Shown here piece after piece: positions 1 to 46,930 of a stretch of DNA of 64,000 nucleotides (its first letter is position 1; each line of letters begins with the position of its first letter). Location of the stretch: positions 35,088 to 99,087 of the forward strand of contig JAECUM010003231.1 in assembly GCA_016617855.1 (NCBI GenBank), in the 5' to 3' direction. The position numbers were made by a program, and so were the translations under genes. The notes below the pieces were generated by a model. That model searched no databases. It saw only the letters and a list, made by a program, of their open reading frames with translations, and was not told the origin of the DNA. The stretch comes from Megalonaias nervosa (taxonomy: Eukaryota > Mollusca > Bivalvia > Unionida > Unionidae).

Positions 1-128
1 CATTCTTAGTCATTAAGTTTAGTTTGCGTACAGAACAGAATAAAACTTCATTTCTTTATTTAGACTGTTCTAAGCCATATCCATGGATATACATTTCTAT
101 ACTATTTGAATCTTCTCTTCTTTTCAAG

Positions 129-635
129 GTGACGTAAAAATCATGCTATCATTGGATAAAATTGTGCTACGTGATTCGGGAATCTCTACGTCAAAAACTG
201 CTCTTAACAGAGTCTTCACTAAATTTTACCAACTGATCTATGACAGTAGACATAGCCATTTGCAAACACTGAGAACAATGCTTAGTCATAACGGAATGCT
301 CATTCAGAAACTATCTGTGGAGAGTAATCCCTTTGTGCACGTGCTGTGTTCAACACTGGGAGCTTTCGAGACGTTGTATCAGATGTACCAAAGTGGTCGA
401 CTACGAGCGATCATGTCGTCAGTATTTATAACGCAGAAACACATGCAGACCTTAAGGGCCAATCACGTATCCCTTGTGATCAACCTAGAAGAGGACAGAG
501 TGGAGGAATACAGAGGAGTCCTTCTTGCCAGGGATCTGGATGATAAGGGGAAGCTGCACCCAGCTGATGGCCTTGAACTCCCTTCGACGTCCGAAATTGA
601 AATCCTACCTATTATAAACGAGGTTAATGAAGCAG
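129..635 (+). CDS. Internal exon of a TRADD-N-like domain protein
   Basis: This is an internal exon. It follows a pyrimidine-rich tract ending in CAAG (128), is open throughout (168 codons plus split codons at both ends), and stops at a GCAG|GTAAAA donor. The protein first seen at ATG 143 continues upstream in frame as D-V-K-I, so 143 need not be the start and the gene probably begins outside the window. The second half has the pattern of a TRADD N-terminal-type domain: a hydrophobic strand (FVHVLCSTLGAFETL), then YQSGRL, then F-I-T, then a V-S-L-V-I-N-L strand, then E-E-Y-R-G-V-L-L. TRADD-N domains are adaptor folds in apoptosis and innate-immunity signalling in animals and also occur in prokaryotes. 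The open frame and the in-phase join to the exon at 1935 are seen directly. The TRADD-N assignment rests on pattern memory only and is moderately sure. Confidence 0.6.
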
Positions 636-1215
636 GTAAAAATGCATAATTTCTTCGCATGCAATTGTTATGGGAAAGTAACATTTATGAATTAGAATAA
701 TTGTAAATTTAGCCACAAGGGTGATGGATTTAGCGAGCTAATCTATTTCTAGTAACACTCCTTTAAGAATTTAACCCCCGAGTCGAAATATTCCTGGGAA
801 AGACTTAGACGCAGGGTGACTCTAGACAGTGTCACCAAATACTCTAAATCATGACATCGCAACCTATCCCATAATATCTCCTGATTCTGCCTCGAATGTA
901 TTGGTAGCTGTAACATGTTTTAAATTTTGACGTTTTGTTTGTCAGAAGGCAGATGTATCTAACAATCGTATTCAGACTGAGCGAAGTGTGTACATATTTT
1001 TTGCATGGTTCAAGAGGGCATTCAACGCACTATTTTCGCAGTAACTTGAATATTGCCGGAAGTAGCCGAGAAGTTGTGATCATAGGTTCAGCATTATGTT
1101 CTGGTCTCCTATTTCTTGTGCTGATTTACTTCTAAACTCTGCGTCAAGATTAGCACTTTCTTCAAATTTCGCAACAATTGGCCAGACTCTGTTGACAAGG
1201 ATACGACAGTGCAAA

Positions 1216-1437
1216 GCCTGGGGTTCCCAAAGTGCATGTACAAAGCTTGGGGTTCCAAAAGCGCATGTGAAAAGCTTGTGGTTTCCAAAGTGCATGCTTA
1301 ATGCTTGGGGTTCCCAAAGTGGATGTGCAAAGATTGGGATTCCCAAAGTGGATGTGCAAAGATTGGGGTTCCCAAAGTGGATGTTAAAGACTAGGGTTCC
1401 CAAAGTGGACATGAAAAGCTTGGGGCTCCCAAGTACC
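1216..1437. repeat. 29-bp minisatellite in the intron
   Basis: About eight head-to-tail units near 29 bp, of the form GCTTGGGGTTCCCAAAGTGG followed by ATGTGCAAA, with scattered substitutions. It lies between the two TRADD-N-like exons. The long opposite-strand reading frames here come from repetition in a unit without stop codons and are not genes. Confidence 0.9.
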
Positions 1438-1849
1438 ATGAAGCATAATAAAATGCATTAGAAAAAAGTTAATGGTCGAACGTCGAAGGGTAAAAAGACA
1501 TGTTACCCGGTATATCAAAAGTGCTATCAATATCATTAAGTCATTTTTGTGTACCTCAATGGGGATACCTGAACTTAATTGGCACATTATAGCCATGACT
1601 GTGCTGATGAGCCGTACTACATCCATTCAGAAATCCATGCATGCATGCATCCATACTTCCAAGCAGACGTCTAGTCAAACACTAGTACTCGTGCACTCTC
1701 CTGCTACTGCTTCAAGTATTACTTTACCCCTTTCTTTCTTCTACTTTTCCATACTGTTCTACTTTTCATATTTTGAAGATTGTAAAAACGAGTGCAACAA
1801 ATAATTGTGTTGGTGATGTCCACCACAACGATGATGTTGATGGAGAAGA

Positions 1850-1852
<3 letters not shown>

Positions 1853-1929
<77 letters not shown>

Positions 1930-1930
1930 T
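1853..1930. repeat. (CT)n(TA)n microsatellite forming a splice-acceptor tract
   Basis: About 25 CT units run straight into about 14 TA units, ending four bases before the AG acceptor at 1933-1934. The pyrimidine tract of this acceptor is therefore the microsatellite itself, so repeat length may affect splicing. Confidence 0.9.
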
Positions 1931-1934
1931 ACAG

Positions 1935-2488
1935 AAACGTCTAGTGTAGAGTTGCCACAGTGGATCAAGCGGATGCAGCATGACCTGTGCACTATCGAAA
2001 GTCGCTACAAGAATCTGGAACTGTCCATTGATGAACTTATAAGAATTTTACGAATCGTGAAACCGGTCAATCTACAAACAGTATCAACTCTAAATGACGT
2101 CATATTATTCTTTAGAAGAACACAAGAAAGCATCACATTGTCAAGTGGAGTGCGTGTAGACTTGCTGCGGGAGTATCTTGCCATAGTTAATCTCCTGAGA
2201 CTGTGCAATGAAGAAGTTCAAGCTAACGAATACACCATTTATTTGAACCAGTCAATTAGTCAAATAGACTGTGACACGATTCATTGCCTCGTTCAGGAAC
2301 TGGAGCACGTATTACGGCCCGAGACCCAATTCATAATAGAAGATAGTTCATTGATCAAACAGTCATCTAATCCAGAAGAGCGACTTTTTTCAGGATTTAT
2401 ATCATTTATTCCAAATCTTTTATGTAAATTTTTGAAACTATTCTCTATAATTCATAGTAAATGGAACAACGAAGTTCAAAACGGGTAG
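1935..2488 (+). CDS. Second exon of the same TRADD-N-like gene (possibly last coding exon)
   Basis: The acceptor ATTACAG ends at 1934. The preceding exon ends one base into a codon (G) and this exon opens with AA, giving GAA (Glu), so the phases fit and the frame runs 183 more codons to TAG at 2486-2488. The product is helical and Leu/Ile-rich (for example LSIDELIRILRIVKPV), with no motif I recognise. It ends in a hydrophobic stretch (LFSGFISFIPNLLCKFLKLF) that could be a membrane anchor or intronic read-through. Possible donors lie at about 2423, 2457 and 2485, so the 3' end is uncertain. The acceptor's pyrimidine tract is a (CT)n(TA)n microsatellite, and a (TG)n(AG)n repeat plus a SINE follow the stop. 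Confidence 0.55.
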
Positions 2489-2493
2489 GCGAA

Positions 2494-2496
<3 letters not shown>

Positions 2497-2573
<77 letters not shown>
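2497..2573. repeat. (TG)n(AG)n compound microsatellite
   Basis: About 19 TG units followed by about 19 AG units. It abuts the 3' end (tail side) of the minus-oriented SINE at 2574-2881, as in other copies of that family. Confidence 0.92.
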
Positions 2574-2576
<3 letters not shown>

Positions 2577-2881
2577 GGAATTTTACGTAGCTTTAAAATT
2601 TTATCAGTCATATCGTCATCATGTCTGCAGTATGACATTTTATAGTGATGTCTAGCATTGAGGCATCATGCTGCAGACATGTAGCATCATGTCCCACCCA
2701 GTCACATTATCCTGACACCTGACCGACCAGTCCTAACACCAATCTATTAATGCTGAGCGCCAAGCGAGGCAGCTGCTATTACCATTTTTATGAGTCTTTG
2801 GTATGACTCGGCCGGGGTTCGAACCCGCAAACTCTTGCATCCGAGACGGACGCTCTAACCACTTAGGACACTGGAGCGGTC
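2574..2881 (-). mobile_element. tRNA-derived SINE, family 1 (copy a)
   Basis: On the minus strand this reads a tRNA-like head (CTCCAGTGTCCTAAGTGGTT, then box B GGTTCGAACCC), a conserved body (ATACCAAAGACT ... GCATTAA ... TGTCAGGATAATGTGACTGG ... GCATGATGCC) and an AAAGCTACGT 3' end next to a (CA)n/(CT)n tail. Copies sharing head and body lie at 21852, 28595, 36697, 38946 and 47498. The box A/B spacing is that of an RNA polymerase III promoter. The architecture resembles RUDI/Meta-type SINEs of bivalves, but the family name is from memory. Confidence 0.85.
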
Positions 2882-4571
2882 TAGACGAATTCTAAAAAGA
2901 ATGAGGCATAAATATTCCGGCATGTAATGATTGGATATTACTCGATAAAATTATATTTTAGATAAAATGCCTTTACATACAAGAATTTAATTAAGAGTTT
3001 GAGTAATCCCAGTATTGGTTAGAGTATTAATTTTATTGGTTGTACTGGACTGGTTTGATTATTTTACAAAAGGACCGTAATTCCCACTACATTCGTAAGT
3101 TTTGCGCCTTTCTATATCGTACATTGTTGCGATGGAATAAATTGCATCGGAATTTTCCTTGAGAGAGAAATTCACTTGAGACTGTGTATATTGTTTGCCA
3201 GTAGATATAATCACATTTATGAACAAGTAATTCAAGAGCTGAGAGTTTACAATACGTTTTGGTCCCTGAGAAATAATTCGTGAAAAACTAATGCTAGCAT
3301 ATGTTAATCAACAACTATTGCTAGAACATTTTTGTTTCACAAAAGAAAATTTGGAAGTGATAGGCTAAATGTAAACGTAAAATTGCAAGATAAACAATTC
3401 AGGAGGAGATTATCCCGGGAACCATGTGCGAATTTATTTTGAGAGTAACTTCCCTTGTAACAATCTCCATCACAATGATGATTAATATTAAAATTAATAT
3501 TCTACCACTGCTGCCTTCTTCGACTTCTGATGTTACTACTTCAGTTTTTTTCTTATCAGTATAAATATTCAGTCTCCTTTTACTTTTAAACTGAACTGAA
3601 GGAAGTTAGTTTCAGTCCGATTTTTCTATTGTGAATAATGTTAAAAATTGGTATAATGGGTACATAATTATCTTTAGACTGTATTAAGTTTTAAACATAT
3701 TTTAGTGTCTCTGTATTCATATTTTACATTTCTTACCCTATGCATATTGCTAATTTGAATTTAAATGGATGACCTTTTAATACAAATACAAAGTTTATAC
3801 AAACAAGTTGGTCATTAGATGCGGTAATATTCTCATTCTTCAAAGAGAAGAATGACTCTAACAATCTTAACGATTACGACTGGCAGTGGAAAAGTCCTGA
3901 AAATTTTGTTATAACTTTTCTTTTCTTTCTTTAAATCTGTCAATAAAGCTAATACTTATTGATACACAATATAACGTTATATAAAATGATCTCCAGCCAT
4001 ATGTCGAGCAAGCCGGATACCAGCAATTAGGTGCGTGGTGACGTAACACAGTTGACGTACAAATGTAGGAGAGGGAGAACAATTTTGCTACTGCGTAAAG
4101 ATCATGCTGTAAAATCCTAGGGTATTATTCGATTGATAACAAGACCGACTCGTAAAATATTTGCAGATACAATTCACTTTCATATTCTACGATTCTGAAG
4201 TGGTTTCATTGTTTTAAATATGGTCTGTGTCTGGCTCTGCAAATGTCAGTAAACATTGTTATGCCTCCAAGGTGTTGTCAAAAGTTGTGGAACACTACCA
4301 ACCACCCTTTCGTGCGCCGGGACCAGCTGTTGAACTTATGTAAGTAGGTATATAAGAAGTGTTGCGAACGTTCCTTTAAAAATCAAGCGATGAAAATATG
4401 CATTATTCACAATGCCATATTACAACGCAATATTTAAGTTATTATTTTAAACACCTAGATTGTAAAGGTCTACTAGAGTGTAACACACACTATATATCAG
4501 AATGTTCATTTTTCGCTAAATAACTCAGAAATGTGCATTAAAAATGCATATTTTAACTCACAGAGAAGAAA
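2882..4571. other. AT-rich stretch, no gene seen
   Basis: No coding pattern, RNA gene or clear repeat was recognised here. An AATAAA at about 3134 could serve as a poly(A) signal for the gene to the left, but this is only a possibility. Confidence 0.5.
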
Positions 4572-4704
4572 ATGAAGATACTGTGTGCATTTATCAATGG
4601 TTTACGGAAAACGCTCCGGAAATATTTGTATACTTCCGGTGACAATAGGATTTCCGGAAGTGACGTGCTGTCGGGAAGTCCTTCAAGTTTAGCGTATGTG
4701 GTAA

Positions 4705-4922
4705 TGATGGCTGAATTTAGTGATGATTCAAACGAATTTACGTCAAATCTGTCATGCTCATTTTCGTCGTGTGAGGAAGGTGAACTCCTAGAAGATGGCG
4801 AACGTAATGAATCTTGAGAAAATTCTGCTCGCTGAGGTTAGACAGTACCAATTTAAGCCCGGACGAGACGAGAACGTGGACGAGGACCCTAAAGAGGACA
4901 TAGGGCATAATGAGGCTGAGTA
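4705..4922 (+). pseudogene. Acidic leader remnant, possibly of a P2X7-like domain protein
   Basis: A frame containing MAEFSDDSNEFTSNLSCSFS followed by CEEGELLEDGE stops at about 4817. An overlapping second frame continues with ILLAEVRQYQFKP and an acidic stretch to a stop at about 4922. The order acidic-Ser leader, then a Y-x-F-x-P motif, then acidic residues resembles the N-terminus of the P2X7-like cytoplasmic-domain proteins common in marine invertebrates. The frame change suggests decay. No zinc-binding core was found downstream. The identification is weak. Confidence 0.27.
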
Positions 4923-5141
4923 GCGCTTGGGCTATTCATTCTGGCAATTACTATTATCATTATGGCAATTATTATTAATATTCTTTCGTTACTGTTATTT
5001 CAATTTCATAATGAAAAGAGAAGGGCACGAATTTGGGGAAAACTTGGATGTCTTCAGAGCAGATTGTCATGTGTACAAGCTTCTCTCGGTTTACATGTTG
5101 TTAGCCCTGCCGTAACCCTTGGACTCATTTATCTGGCGAGA

Positions 5142-5294
5142 AAACACGCTTGGTACTGCATTTGGCAGGAGTCGTCTGATGGTCGTAATACCAAGTGACT
5201 CTTTAATTTTATAGACGGTATCGAAATTGTCGTCTCTCAAATGGTCACTGGAGACTATCTCGCCTGTCACTGGTCGGATAACGCACGGTACCAT
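5142..5294 (-). pseudogene. Decayed THAP-type zinc-finger fragment
   Basis: The minus strand reads VSSDHLRDDNFDTVYKIKES followed closely by RRLLPNAVPSVF. This matches the C-terminal half of a THAP domain (I/V-C-S-x-H-F ... L-x-x-x-A-V-P-T/S-I/V-F). THAP domains are C2CH DNA-binding zinc fingers of P-element-type transposases and of genes domesticated from them. The zinc-binding Cys of the C-x-x-H half is Ser here, and the upstream half contains stops, so this is a relic. Confidence 0.45.
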
Positions 5295-7728
5295 CTAATG
5301 AATGCAACTAACAACGAAAGTAGAAATGCACAGTTCCCTACAGCACTTCACTTCCGCTTTGTCTTACAAAAATTGCTGAGCGCGAAATCGGCTAGGAACG
5401 TTTTTCCGTGCGCGATAAAAAATCGATGTTTTGTGGTCATTATTTTCATTAATGAAGAGGTATTTGACATAATACATTTAAAAATCGCATCTAGACGATT
5501 AAATTTATCATATAAAAGAAAGTTGTGTGCGCACACTAGTAGACCTTTAATGTAAACAAAGTTGATGGTGTTTCCTCACCTAGTTTCGAACAAAGTCATT
5601 TATTTTTTTTAATATTCAGAAAATAGCATAACCATATACTAACTAATGAGAAATTAAACGAAATAATCAGGAGTACGCTATTATCGCATGAAAAAATGTT
5701 GGTATTAAGGAAATTATATAATACTGACATTATAACAATAATAGCTGTATCATATGCCGGTTTAGATGGATTAGACGATAGTTTTGTAGCCATTTTTATG
5801 TTCACCTGAGATACTGTGATTGGTGGTTTGCCAAAGCACAGAGGCTTTCTGAAGGGAAAGTTCTAAATGCTCCCAGATGAAGTCTGAGTCCCTGATCGTG
5901 TATCGGATCAATTATCTGCAGGAAAGATTTACACGTTTCCTAGTACACAATCTAGCCTTATTCTAGTTTAGATCTTACCAAGAAAGGAGAGTAACTGGAG
6001 CCAGACCTTCCATTCTGCTCCCAGTCTATGTGAGCCACGACCCTTATTAAATACTGGGGTTTTTAACACTGAGGTATCTAATATGTGTAATGAAACATAG
6101 TCAAATTAAGCCACAAAAATGTAAATACTTCCATAATTCAAATTAGAGCATCATGAACATTAAGCTCAGGGCCATCATAAATTCGATGACAGCGGGATGC
6201 AAACAGGTTTAGATTATGAAAAGTTGAATTCGTTTCCTCCTTTTAAGCTCTGTACATCATTTAAGCATATCTGAAGTTGGCGGTCAATAGTATGCATATT
6301 CTTTGATCTATCCCAGATAGTAACAAGTCTTCCTCATGCAGAATGTTGTCTTCTCGCGAGTGGAATATCTCGATGGCAAAGAGTTGTTAAGCAAACGAAT
6401 AGATTTTACTAATTCAGATGGTTTGCAGACCACTTGTGAGCCGAACTACCTTTCCTGTCTTTGCATTTCACAAAGGATACCATTCTTGTTGAATCAGTAG
6501 TTGTTCACAGACGATGTCGAGTTAGCATTAACTTCTGTGGCACAATGTATAGAATAAATCCCTACAAATGTATTGTAGGATGGCATTGAGTTGACAGTTA
6601 TCTCCCTTAAATTATCACATTTGAATATATACATCGGTTCCACGAGAAAGACTTAGTATGTCGACTAATACCACAAATGATTGGCTATTTATTTGGTTCC
6701 AGCATCAGTTTCCTAGAATTGACCGCCCATAATCAGACCAACAACCAACCATATCGTTACGATTTACAAATGGAGACGGAAATGCTACAAGCTCTGATCT
6801 TCCTCTTGTGACATTGCCAAAACCTCCTAAAGCGACTCAAATTATCATGCAAGTGACCTTGAATCACAGTTGATTCATAATTCCCGATTAATCAAACCAT
6901 AAAACTGTATCAAGTTTATGCGAATTAAAGGGTCGACACCTGACCCGTCAATCTTATCTCACTAAAACTGAAGAATAATCATGCATCAGAGCAAATAATG
7001 AGTGTAATAAGAAATTTCAAATAACTGAGGCAATATAAAACTTCAGTGATGAGCCCTCTAAGATGCTAACTTTCTGTGGCAATATCAGGCTTCAAGCGCC
7101 CTCAGACACGCCAGGATCTTCTCGAGCAGACGTAATTTCAAATAACACGGTATCCAAATCACAGCAGGTTATTAAAAATTGCGAAACACGCAGGCAGGTG
7201 CTGTTACCACGAGGAACCAGTTTTATGTAGTGCAGTCTCAATACCCTTTTTCTGTCAGGAAGTTCTCCAAAGTCAACAGTCACACAATATTAGTTTCATA
7301 CTCCCGTCAAGCTTCAGACATCGAATATTTCTCTCAACAAATAAACGTCGCCTCATTGCAACTAAGGATCCCGCAGCCTCTACACTAAATAGAGCCTACC
7401 ATTCATTATACGCTGCCTTCAGTGATACCTGTGGCCGCTGTGTCTCATAGGATAGTTAAGACTTGCGTTATTTTTTTTTTCTGTGTTTCCAAGTGCTGTA
7501 AGTGTTAAGTCACATTCTTTACTTATTTGTTGTCTGCTGAAGCAAAAGCGATACTTGAACGTCAGTCATTCAGGTTAGAACCGTGTCGAAAGTAGTACTT
7601 AAGCGCCGTGTTGGTTGTTTTAATCTTGTTATAAGTTTTACGTCATTTCTTCTATTTAGTTTTTGTATGCACAAACAAAGGTCAGACATGCATCGTTTTC
7701 TTCTCCAAAATATTAAATAAGTACCTAT
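5295..7728. other. Non-coding, nothing recognised
   Basis: Only short chance reading frames with no family resemblance occur, the longest on the plus strand to 5555. A short poly-T lies near 7472. I see no RNA gene or repeat copy here. Confidence 0.5.
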
Positions 7729-8645
7729 TGTTACGTATATGTAATTAAATTGATTGTGTGTTAGTTTTAAAATTCTTTTTATTTTATTTTTGTTTCATTA
7801 CATTTTATTGTAATGATTATTGAAGGGATTCAAAGTTCTTTTTCAGTAGTTCGATGTTTTCTTTTAGCAAGTGTTGTTTGTTTAAGACGTAGAAGTGTTA
7901 CATGAGAATTATTTTTAGTTAACCTAATTCGTCTTAGGTTGGGAACTTCGTAAACAGGCAGTTAAAATGATTGGTCAGTATCAGGGCCATACTTTCCTTG
8001 CGTGATCACCATGTGTAAACAACGTTTTCATATTATTGGTTTTTAAGTGGGGTTACACTGGCGTACGTGATGGATTTCTTGTAGTAAGAGACCACATGAC
8101 CCATCTCGCGAGGCTTGAAATGATGTTTTTTGGGGTTTAAATACGCATTCTTAATATTCTTCTGGGAGAGTCGTTTTAACATCTTGAAGGAACAAGATGT
8201 TATTTTTATTTGTTGCCAGATTGTTTGTTTTTCATCTGATTTTTGGATTTAATAATTTATTCTCCTGGAAACAGAACAAGTTGACTTTTTTATAAAAACT
8301 TCTGAAAGATAGTCATGGAAATTTATTCTGGAATTATTCGGAAACAAAAACTGTGATTCAATTGAGGAGTTGTTGATATTCGTACATTGGACCACATCTG
8401 ACGTCATCGCCTTCCATATTTGTACGTCGTCGAGATTCGAACCTGGATTCTAATAGAACTATTTAGTGACAGGACTTGTGTTTTCATTCTTAGGATCAAA
8501 TTTTGGATTATATTCACAAACTGTAAGTCCTATTTACCAATTTTTACATTGTTTTCTAGGGAAATAAATTATTTTGTTAAAATATACAAAGCTTGTTGAC
8601 TTCATTTTTTTCTTCTGTTACATTTGTACGAGCCTACACGTAACA
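7729..8645 (+). mobile_element. Solo LTR, copy 1
   Basis: The segment opens TGTTACGTATATG and closes CTACACGTAACA: TG...CA ends with a short inverted repeat (TGTTACG/CGTAACA), typical of Ty3/gypsy LTRs. A diverged second copy lies at 36992-37926. They share CGTCATCGCCTTC, CTAGGGAAAT(A/G)AATTATTTTG and ACAAAGCTTGTTG in the same order. No internal retroelement ORFs adjoin it, hence solo. The element orientation is assumed. Confidence 0.65.
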
Positions 8646-9436
8646 TTATCTATAATTGGGGTTTGTTTTTGTGTATAGCGATAGGATTCGTGTATTCAAA
8701 GTTATGTTATTGTAACGTCGACTGTAAAATGGGTGCGTAATACTTGGGCTATATATCACCACTGAAGGCAACACGTCCATTTGGATCCTTCACTCGAATT
8801 TCATGTGTTCTGATTTATATCAATCACGATCTTCAGTAGCTGTCTCCACTCTGTGGCTTTGTTAGGAGCATGATCGATATAAATCCACAACACAACTGAT
8901 TCAAAGAAACGACTTTTGGCCCTAAACTGCACACAGCAAGCTGTGTACATTGTCTGATTTTATAAGCATCCACATGATATCGTGTGATAAACCAGGGGAG
9001 AGAAGCATGGTGCAAACGCTTCTGTGAATCTTTCTTATGGAGGACACAACTAAACATCATGATACGGTTTCACTAAACATTTATCTGTTCTAAACTCTCA
9101 ACAACAGTAAACAACCACCTTTCCTACTGCGCTCTTTGCGATAGCAAACTTTATTCGAAAGGACTTTACAATTTGCATTGGTAACTTAGGTATAATGTGT
9201 ATTCTTTATGTACGTATTATCATCCAAATGGTTGATGTACGACTTATAATACAACGCTAATGTTATCCAAGTGGTTTGAAATATGAATTATGTTACAATG
9301 TTAAGGTCATTCTAAACGATTGATGTAGGAAATAATTACATTGTTAGGGTTATCCAAACAACTCCACATTCTGTTTCCAACTACTGCGTCTACTATCAAA
9401 ACTTCTGCTATTGAATTTACGTCAAAAATCTGCTTG
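8646..9436. other. Non-coding, nothing recognised
   Basis: A minus-strand frame at 8833-9060 shows no family resemblance. Short repeated phrases such as GATGTA...TTATAATAC at 9180-9360 hint at a degenerate tandem repeat but are too diverged to define. Confidence 0.4.
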
Positions 9437-9690
9437 GGGCCCCGGATGACCGAGTGATTTAAGGCTCACCTTTACCAATCACTTCTTTCTCATCTCTTTC
9501 GTTCGAGTCTTTGGCTCAATGTGTGTATGTTAGAAAGCTTGCTAGTAGCTCCTTGTGGGACGGTGGTTCTTTCCAGGGTTTTCCAGGGTTCTTACAACAC
9601 ATTATATAGGCCATCATGTGTAGCCTTTCACGTGCTGAAAAATGGCTTTAAAACCACGATATGTATCTACGACATAGTATGTAGGTGCGG
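9437..9690 (+). mobile_element. tRNA-derived SINE, family 2 (diverged copy)
   Basis: Starts GGCCCCGGATGACCGAGTGA (box A-like), then GTTCGAGTCTTTGGC (box B-like), then GCTTGCTAGTAGCTCCTTG and a GGTGGTTCTTTCCAGGGTT body. It is the same family as 29819-30057 (plus) and 23925-24172 (minus), with more substitutions. Confidence 0.7.
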
Positions 9691-9699
9691 AAGTCCTCG

Positions 9700-11000
9700 A
9701 TCGTCCATTTTTGTCTGTCAAATTTAGTTACACTTTAGCTGTAACGAGCATATCTCATTAATCATATTTTTGTTCAAATTTAAGTTTGTATTTTGATACC
9801 TGAAAACAATGGTATTTGAGTCTGTTAACATCCATTCGACAGACTTAGGAACCATTCTTTTGTTTGCAAATTTTGAACCTTGACTACTCTCTATTTTGAT
9901 GTTTATACATGCTTTATAAAAGCTAGATCGTTTTTCAATGGTTGAGGTTTCAAAGCTTCTTTTTCACATTTGGTTGTCACTCAGACATTATCTAATTGGC
10001 TCATGACGTAAGAAAACACTAGCAAAGACAGTTTTTTCCAATGTCAATGTATAGAGCAGAGCTAAAACTTTTAACAATTAGCGTATAGCAGATATTTTTA
10101 GAAGAAGTAAAACTTTTCAATTTCGCCACCAAAAAGGCGCATTTTATAATTTTGACAAGATATTTTCAGTAATTTTAGATCTAGGTAGCATGTAAAGTGA
10201 TAATTGTTCGTGGCCAGATATTGTATCATTGCGTCTCAGTACATTTTCAGCATTAATTTACGGTTCTTGTGCTTTCTATGTCTATAAATGGATAGATAAA
10301 TAGAGAGATAGGTGATAATCGAGTATAAGGCAAAATATAAAATGAAGAACTCAACAGCGGGTGAAGTTGATTGTTTCAGAAAACAAAAATGGACCCGGCA
10401 AGATAGAATAATAACATACATACAATAGTCGTACAGAAAAAGAGATACACAAACACAAACGGATTGAGAGTCAAAAGGAGGCAGAACCTTTCTACAATTT
10501 GAAGAACATATGAATGCTCCCTTGATGTTCAGTGTTTTAATATAAATTCTCTTAAAGTGCTTATCATGTTCGCTTCGTACATGTAAAATATCGGTTTCTT
10601 GTCTTCAGCTAAAACAAATAAGTGCTCTTTTTCTTAATTAAACACATGTACACGAATACATAGATATAAAATTTAAGACTAACAGTATGGCTATTTCAAA
10701 TAGGTAACTTTTCGGAGTCTAGCACATGAAGGACTTTCCATTGTAATTTGGCTGACCTTGGCGCAACTTGGAAAACTAAATGTAGTTTGTACGTTTGGCT
10801 GCGTGTTTCTTATTCGATTTATATATAAACATTCTAACTAGGTGCATGTTTTTAATGCCATTTGCATTTTGGGATCATTTATTCTTCCTTTACTCTTTTC
10901 AAAATTCACGTTGATGTAAATAAGGATTTCAACAAAGTGAAAATGACTAGGTGGAAAATAATAGGGTCTTTTACAATAAGATTTTTAACTCTCGGTTCAG
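9700..11000. other. AT-rich, nothing recognised
   Basis: No coding or repeat signal stands out apart from a few short GATA/TATC-like words near 10290. Confidence 0.4.
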
Positions 11001-11110
11001 ATTGATCCGACTAAATTAATATTGAGTATCTTTTAATTAATCCAACTAATTTAATCTGGAATATATTTTAATTAATCCAATTAATTTAATCTTGAATAAC
11101 GTTTAGTTAA
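11001..11110. repeat. Short tandem repeat, about 40-bp unit
   Basis: Three degenerate copies of a unit containing TTAATTAATCCAACTAATTT and AATCTGGAATA. It lies just downstream of the P4HA stop codon. Confidence 0.7.
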
Positions 11111-11147
11111 CTAATGCTAAAAATATCATCTTTTATTAAAGAGTGCC

Positions 11148-11380
11148 TTATAGACAGAGAGGAAAATCTAATAATGGATTAAATGCTGAAATCTAGGTAG
11201 AATCCAGCAATAGCGAGGATCTTATATAGAGAGGTAAAACTAATAATGGATTAAATGTTGGAACTTGAGTAGAATCCAGCAATAGCGAGGATTTTTATAT
11301 AGAGAAGTAAAACTAATAATGGATTAAATGCTGGAACCTAGGTAGAAATCCAGTAATAGCGAGGATTTCATATAGAGAAG
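11148..11380. repeat. 73-bp tandem repeat, about three copies
   Basis: Units run TTATATAGAGAGGTAAAACT then AATAATGGATTAAATG, TAGAATCCAGCAATAGCGAG and GATTT, about 73-75 bp each, with a fourth partial copy. It lies 3' of the P4HA coding region, possibly within its 3' UTR. An AATAAA on the minus strand at about 11132-11137 is one poly(A) candidate. Confidence 0.85.
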
Positions 11381-11617
11381 ATCAATAAAATTAGTAGCAG
11401 AAGAAGTAACAACAAAATCAAATAATTTCTATCTTTAATGTTTCTATAGTCTATGCTTTTTGACCTCTGATATAACTTTTGAATCATGAGAGACGCTTTA
11501 TATTGAATACGATCTTAATGGGAATCTCTGCTTTCTTTGTGTCTTGTAGGTGACTGTGTAAGATAAAGGGAATGAAAGCTAGAAGTAAAATTTACAAAAG
11601 AAATTTTTAATTCTCTT

Positions 11618-46930
<35,313 letters not shown>

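Noticed and set aside
1759..1992. ORFs rich in Arg-Glu, Ser-Leu, His-Thr or Cys-Val repeats (also at 2438, 21766, 45999, 47372, 48025)
   Set aside because: Generated by (GA)n and (GT)n microsatellites.
2820..2882. tRNA-like sequences with A and B boxes here and in the other SINE heads
   Set aside because: They do not fold as intact tRNAs and are followed by a repeated SINE body, so they are element promoters and not tRNA genes.
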